Shown: piece by piece, positions 6,624 through 8,373 of the stretch
Position numbering within the stretch: position 1 is the first letter of the stretch
Layout: every line of letters starts with the position of its first letter
NCBI GenBank assembly: GCA_025964635.1
Contig: JAOPYP010000628.1
Span: 1 to 8,373 of the forward strand
Direction: 5' to 3'
From: Actinomycetes bacterium
GTDB lineage: Bacteria > Actinomycetota > Actinomycetes > Streptosporangiales > Streptosporangiaceae
Length of the DNA: 8,373 nt
Position numbers and translations under genes: made by a program
Notes under the pieces: model-generated
What the model was told of the DNA's origin: nothing
Databases searched by the model: none
What the model saw: the letters and a program-made list of their open reading frames with translations, nothing else

Positions 6624-7116
6624 CGCCGCCTCCTTGGGATCCCCCGGTCTGCGAGACGGGCGCTGCGGCGGTCCCGGCCCGCATGGTGAGCTGAATGGTG
6701 TGCCGCACCCCGTCCGTGCGCACCTGCATGGCGTCCACCATGTTCCGGATCAGGAACAGCCCCCACCCGCGCGCCCGCTGCTCGCCTTCCAGCTTCAGCA
6801 GCAGGTCCGGCTCCTCCACCGGCCCCGGCAGCGCGTGCTCCCCCCCGAGGTCGGTGATGGCCACGATGATGTCGTCGCCTTCCTGGGTGACCTCGACATC
6901 CACGGGGATTTCCGGGCGGCCCCGGTTGCCGTGCTCGATCGCGTTCATGGTGGCCTCGGCCACGGCGGTCTTCAGCCGTTCCAGCCGGGCCGGCGCCAGT
7001 CCGCTGGCCGCGACGGCCTCGGCCACCTGGGCCAGCGCCAGGCGCTCGTTACCGGGCTCGCTGGCCACCGCGAACGACGCGAGCCGCCGCGGCGCCGGCC
7101 GTGCTACCGAGGTCAC
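6607..7116 (-). CDS. HATPase anti-sigma factor / Ser-Thr kinase, RsbW/SpoIIAB-like
   Basis: 169-aa cytosolic protein with a GHKL-type ATPase fold. Proteins of this family bind a sigma factor or other partner and phosphorylate a STAS antagonist. Motifs in order: N-box EATMNAIEHGN (54-64, Glu54 and Asn58); a G1-like DLGGEH (89-94), which departs from the usual DxGxG; and a G2 loop RGWGL (116-120) followed by FLIRNMVD. A Gly/Glu/Asp tail (about 150-169) is probably disordered. The start is the GTG at 7116: a GGGAGG lies 6 nt upstream, and the start forms a GTGA overlap with the phosphatase stop. A longer same-frame ORF from 7563 would overlap the phosphatase domain and is rejected. The 3' end overlaps the next STAS gene by 17 bp, so that gene's ribosome binding site lies inside this coding sequence. 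The family is clear. Whether it is a kinase, an anti-sigma factor, or both cannot be told here, since no sigma gene is in view. Confidence 0.93.
   Translation of the reverse strand: MTSVARPAPRRLASFAVASEPGNERLALAQVAEAVAASGLAPARLERLKTAVAEATMNAIEHGNRGRPEIPVDVEVTQEGDDIIVAITDLGGEHALPGPVEEPDLLLKLEGEQRARGWGLFLIRNMVDAMQVRTDGVRHTIQLTMRAGTAAAPVSQTGGSQGGGDEEDV
6629..6635 (-). promoter_or_regulatory. Strong Shine-Dalgarno of the first STAS gene, inside the HATPase gene
   Basis: AAGGAGG on the minus strand, 5 nt before the ATG at 6623. The same bases encode part of the Gly-rich tail of the HATPase. A near-consensus site would give the antagonist strong translation relative to the kinase, a common arrangement in partner-switching operons. 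Confidence 0.8.
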
Positions 7117-8373
7117 CGGGCGCCTCCCGCGTACAGGGCGGACATGCTCCGCTCCAGGCACACCAGCGTGATGTCGTCCTCCTGCTCGGCCTCCGGCCCG
7201 GTGAACGCGGCCAGCTCGGTCAGGCACAGGTCGATCAGTTCCTCGCCGGACGGGCCCCGGCCCGCCAGCTCGGCGACCCGCGGGAAGCCGAACATCTCCC
7301 GATCCGGCGCGTGCGCCTCGGCCAGCCCGTCGCTGTGCAGCAGCGCGCAGTCGCCGGGCTCGAATTGGAAGGTCTTCTCCTCGTACTCCATGCCCGGCAT
7401 CAGGCCGAGCGGCATGCCCCGGGCCCGCAGTTCGGCCACGCCCCCCGCGGTGCGCACGTACGGCACGTCGTGACCGGCGTTGGCGAACTCGACCTTGCCG
7501 CTCACCGGGTCCAGCACCAGGGCCAGGCAGGTGACGAACATGTGGGCCGGGATGTCCGCGCACAGCAGGTCGTTCACCTGCGCGAGCACCGTCCCGGGCG
7601 AGATCAGGCGCGGCGCGGCCCCGCGCAGCAGCGCGTGCGTACTTGCCATGACCAGAGCCGCCGGGATCCCTTTGTCGGTGACGTCGCCGACCACGAACAT
7701 GACCCGCCCGTCCGGCAGCGGGATGAAGTCGTAGAAGTCGCCGCCCACGGTCCGGGCCGGCCGGTAGAACGCGGCCACGTGCCAGCTGGGCAGGTCAGGC
7801 ACGCTCTTGGGCAGGAACTGCTGCTGGATTATCTGCGCGATCCTCAGCTCCTGCTCGATCCGCTCCCGCTTCCGGGCCTCGGCTTCCTGCTGCCGGACCA
7901 GCTGGCCGACCCGCATGGCCGGCGCGGCGTACCCCGCGAGCGCGTTGAGCAGCCGCCGGTCCTCGGAGGAGTAGTCGCGTTCGGACAGCCGCGGCCCCAG
8001 GTTGATCAGCCCGATCAGGCTGCCCGAGGAGATGAGCGGGACGGTAAGCACCACCCCGGCGTCCCTCATCGCGGCCAGGCCGGCGGAATCGAGCTCGAGT
8101 CCGCGGATGTCCACCGCACCGGCCGCGCTGAGCAGGTAGCCGACCAGCGGGTCATTGGACGCCAGCCCGATCTCCGGCCCCGGCCGGGCCAGGCCGGGCA
8201 CCGGGGCCGGCGCGGCAGCGGCCGCCGCGGGATGACTCCGCCGCCAGCCGCGACGCCAGCCACGCGGACGGCCGGTGCCGGGTGGGGTGCCGCTGAGCAG
8301 CGGCGCGGCGGCCGCGGGAGTGCCGGCCGGTTCCTCCCCCATCAGCCCGGCGCCGGGTCCGGCTGGGGCGCCC
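7113..8373 (-). CDS. GAF-SpoIIE (PP2C-type) protein phosphatase, RsbU-like, 5' partial
   Basis: Likely Ser/Thr phosphatase that removes phosphate from a STAS-domain antagonist in a partner-switching pathway. Counting from the ATG at 8342 (409 aa): an Ala/Pro/Arg-rich stretch at about 1-56; a GAF-like domain at about 57-150 (VPLISSGSLIGLINLGPRLS at 101-120); a charged helical, probably coiled-coil linker at about 150-180; then a complete SpoIIE/PP2C domain at about 185-397. Metal-site motifs are intact: GGDFYDF (200-206), VGDVTDKG (218-225), HSDGLAEA (336-343) and EDDITLV (388-394). The ATG at 8342 has no Shine-Dalgarno sequence, and the frame stays open for ten more codons to the window edge, so the real start is probably upstream. 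I therefore mark it partial to 8373. The low-complexity N-terminus looks like an inter-domain linker. The stop overlaps the next gene's GTG start by 4 bp. Domain identity is confident; the substrate is inferred from the neighbouring STAS genes. Confidence 0.93.
   Translation of the reverse strand, partial: GAPAGPGAGLMGEEPAGTPAAAAPLLSGTPPGTGRPRGWRRGWRRSHPAAAAAAPAPVPGLARPGPEIGLASNDPLVGYLLSAAGAVDIRGLELDSAGLAAMRDAGVVLTVPLISSGSLIGLINLGPRLSERDYSSEDRRLLNALAGYAAPAMRVGQLVRQQEAEARKRERIEQELRIAQIIQQQFLPKSVPDLPSWHVAAFYRPARTVGGDFYDFIPLPDGRVMFVVGDVTDKGIPAALVMASTHALLRGAAPRLISPGTVLAQVNDLLCADIPAHMFVTCLALVLDPVSGKVEFANAGHDVPYVRTAGGVAELRARGMPLGLMPGMEYEEKTFQFEPGDCALLHSDGLAEAHAPDREMFGFPRVAELAGRGPSGEELIDLCLTELAAFTGPEAEQEDDITLVCLERSMSALYAGGAR
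7123..7128 (-). promoter_or_regulatory. Ribosome binding site deciding the HATPase GTG start
   Basis: GGGAGG on the minus strand, 6 nt before the GTG at 7116. It lies inside the last codons of the phosphatase gene. It supports the GTG start and translational coupling through the GTGA overlap. Confidence 0.8.

Noticed and set aside
6526..7473. Plus-strand open frame of 315 codons opposite the HATPase and phosphatase
   Set aside because: Both minus-strand genes are secure by motif; this frame has no ribosome site or domain.
7117..7563. Possible longer HATPase starting at 7563
   Set aside because: It would overlap the phosphatase catalytic domain by about 450 bp, and the added residues are low-complexity; the GTG at 7116 has a ribosome site.
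1..8373. Search for a sigma factor, DNA-binding regulator, tRNA, CRISPR array, transposase or attachment site
   Set aside because: None could be supported. The window is almost fully covered by the nine minus-strand genes, with no compositional break suggesting an insertion.

Overview
The window is about 70% G+C or more, every supported gene is on the minus strand, and codon third positions are almost all G or C. Together with the protein families present, this points to a high-GC actinomycete (Actinomycetota). I cannot name a genus from the sequence. No tRNA, rRNA, CRISPR array, insertion sequence or phage gene is visible. No non-coding stretch exceeds about 50 bp.

Read in the direction of transcription (from 8373 down to 1) there are nine genes that look like one operon. 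(1) A GAF plus SpoIIE/PP2C-type phosphatase, whose 5' end lies beyond the window (7113-8373). (2) A small HATPase of the RsbW/SpoIIAB anti-sigma or Ser/Thr kinase type (6607-7116). (3) and (4) Two related single-domain STAS proteins of the RsbV/SpoIIAA type (6261-6623 and 5858-6214). (5) A 264-aa soluble protein of uncertain fold (5053-5847). (6) A COG1233-type FAD-dependent oxidoreductase related to phytoene dehydrogenases (3518-5023). (7) to (9) Three tandem paralogous multi-pass membrane proteins of about 405 aa (2307-3521, 1093-2310, and 1-1096, the last cut by the window edge).

Four of the eight junctions are 4-bp ATGA or GTGA start/stop overlaps. One is a 17-bp overlap, and the other three are gaps of 10, 29 and 46 bp. 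No promoter or terminator is seen, so transcription probably starts upstream of 8373 and continues past position 1.

Genes 1 to 4 form a complete partner-switching set: phosphatase, kinase/anti-sigma and two antagonists. No sigma factor or other final target is in the window. By inference, the phosphatase and HATPase set the phosphorylation state of the STAS proteins, and the downstream oxidoreductase, soluble protein and membrane proteins are either co-regulated effectors or the sensory/output part of the same circuit. The three membrane proteins look like the sensor half of larger signalling proteins with the output domain removed. The DNA for their C-terminal halves is nearly identical between copies, in a mosaic pattern that suggests gene conversion.
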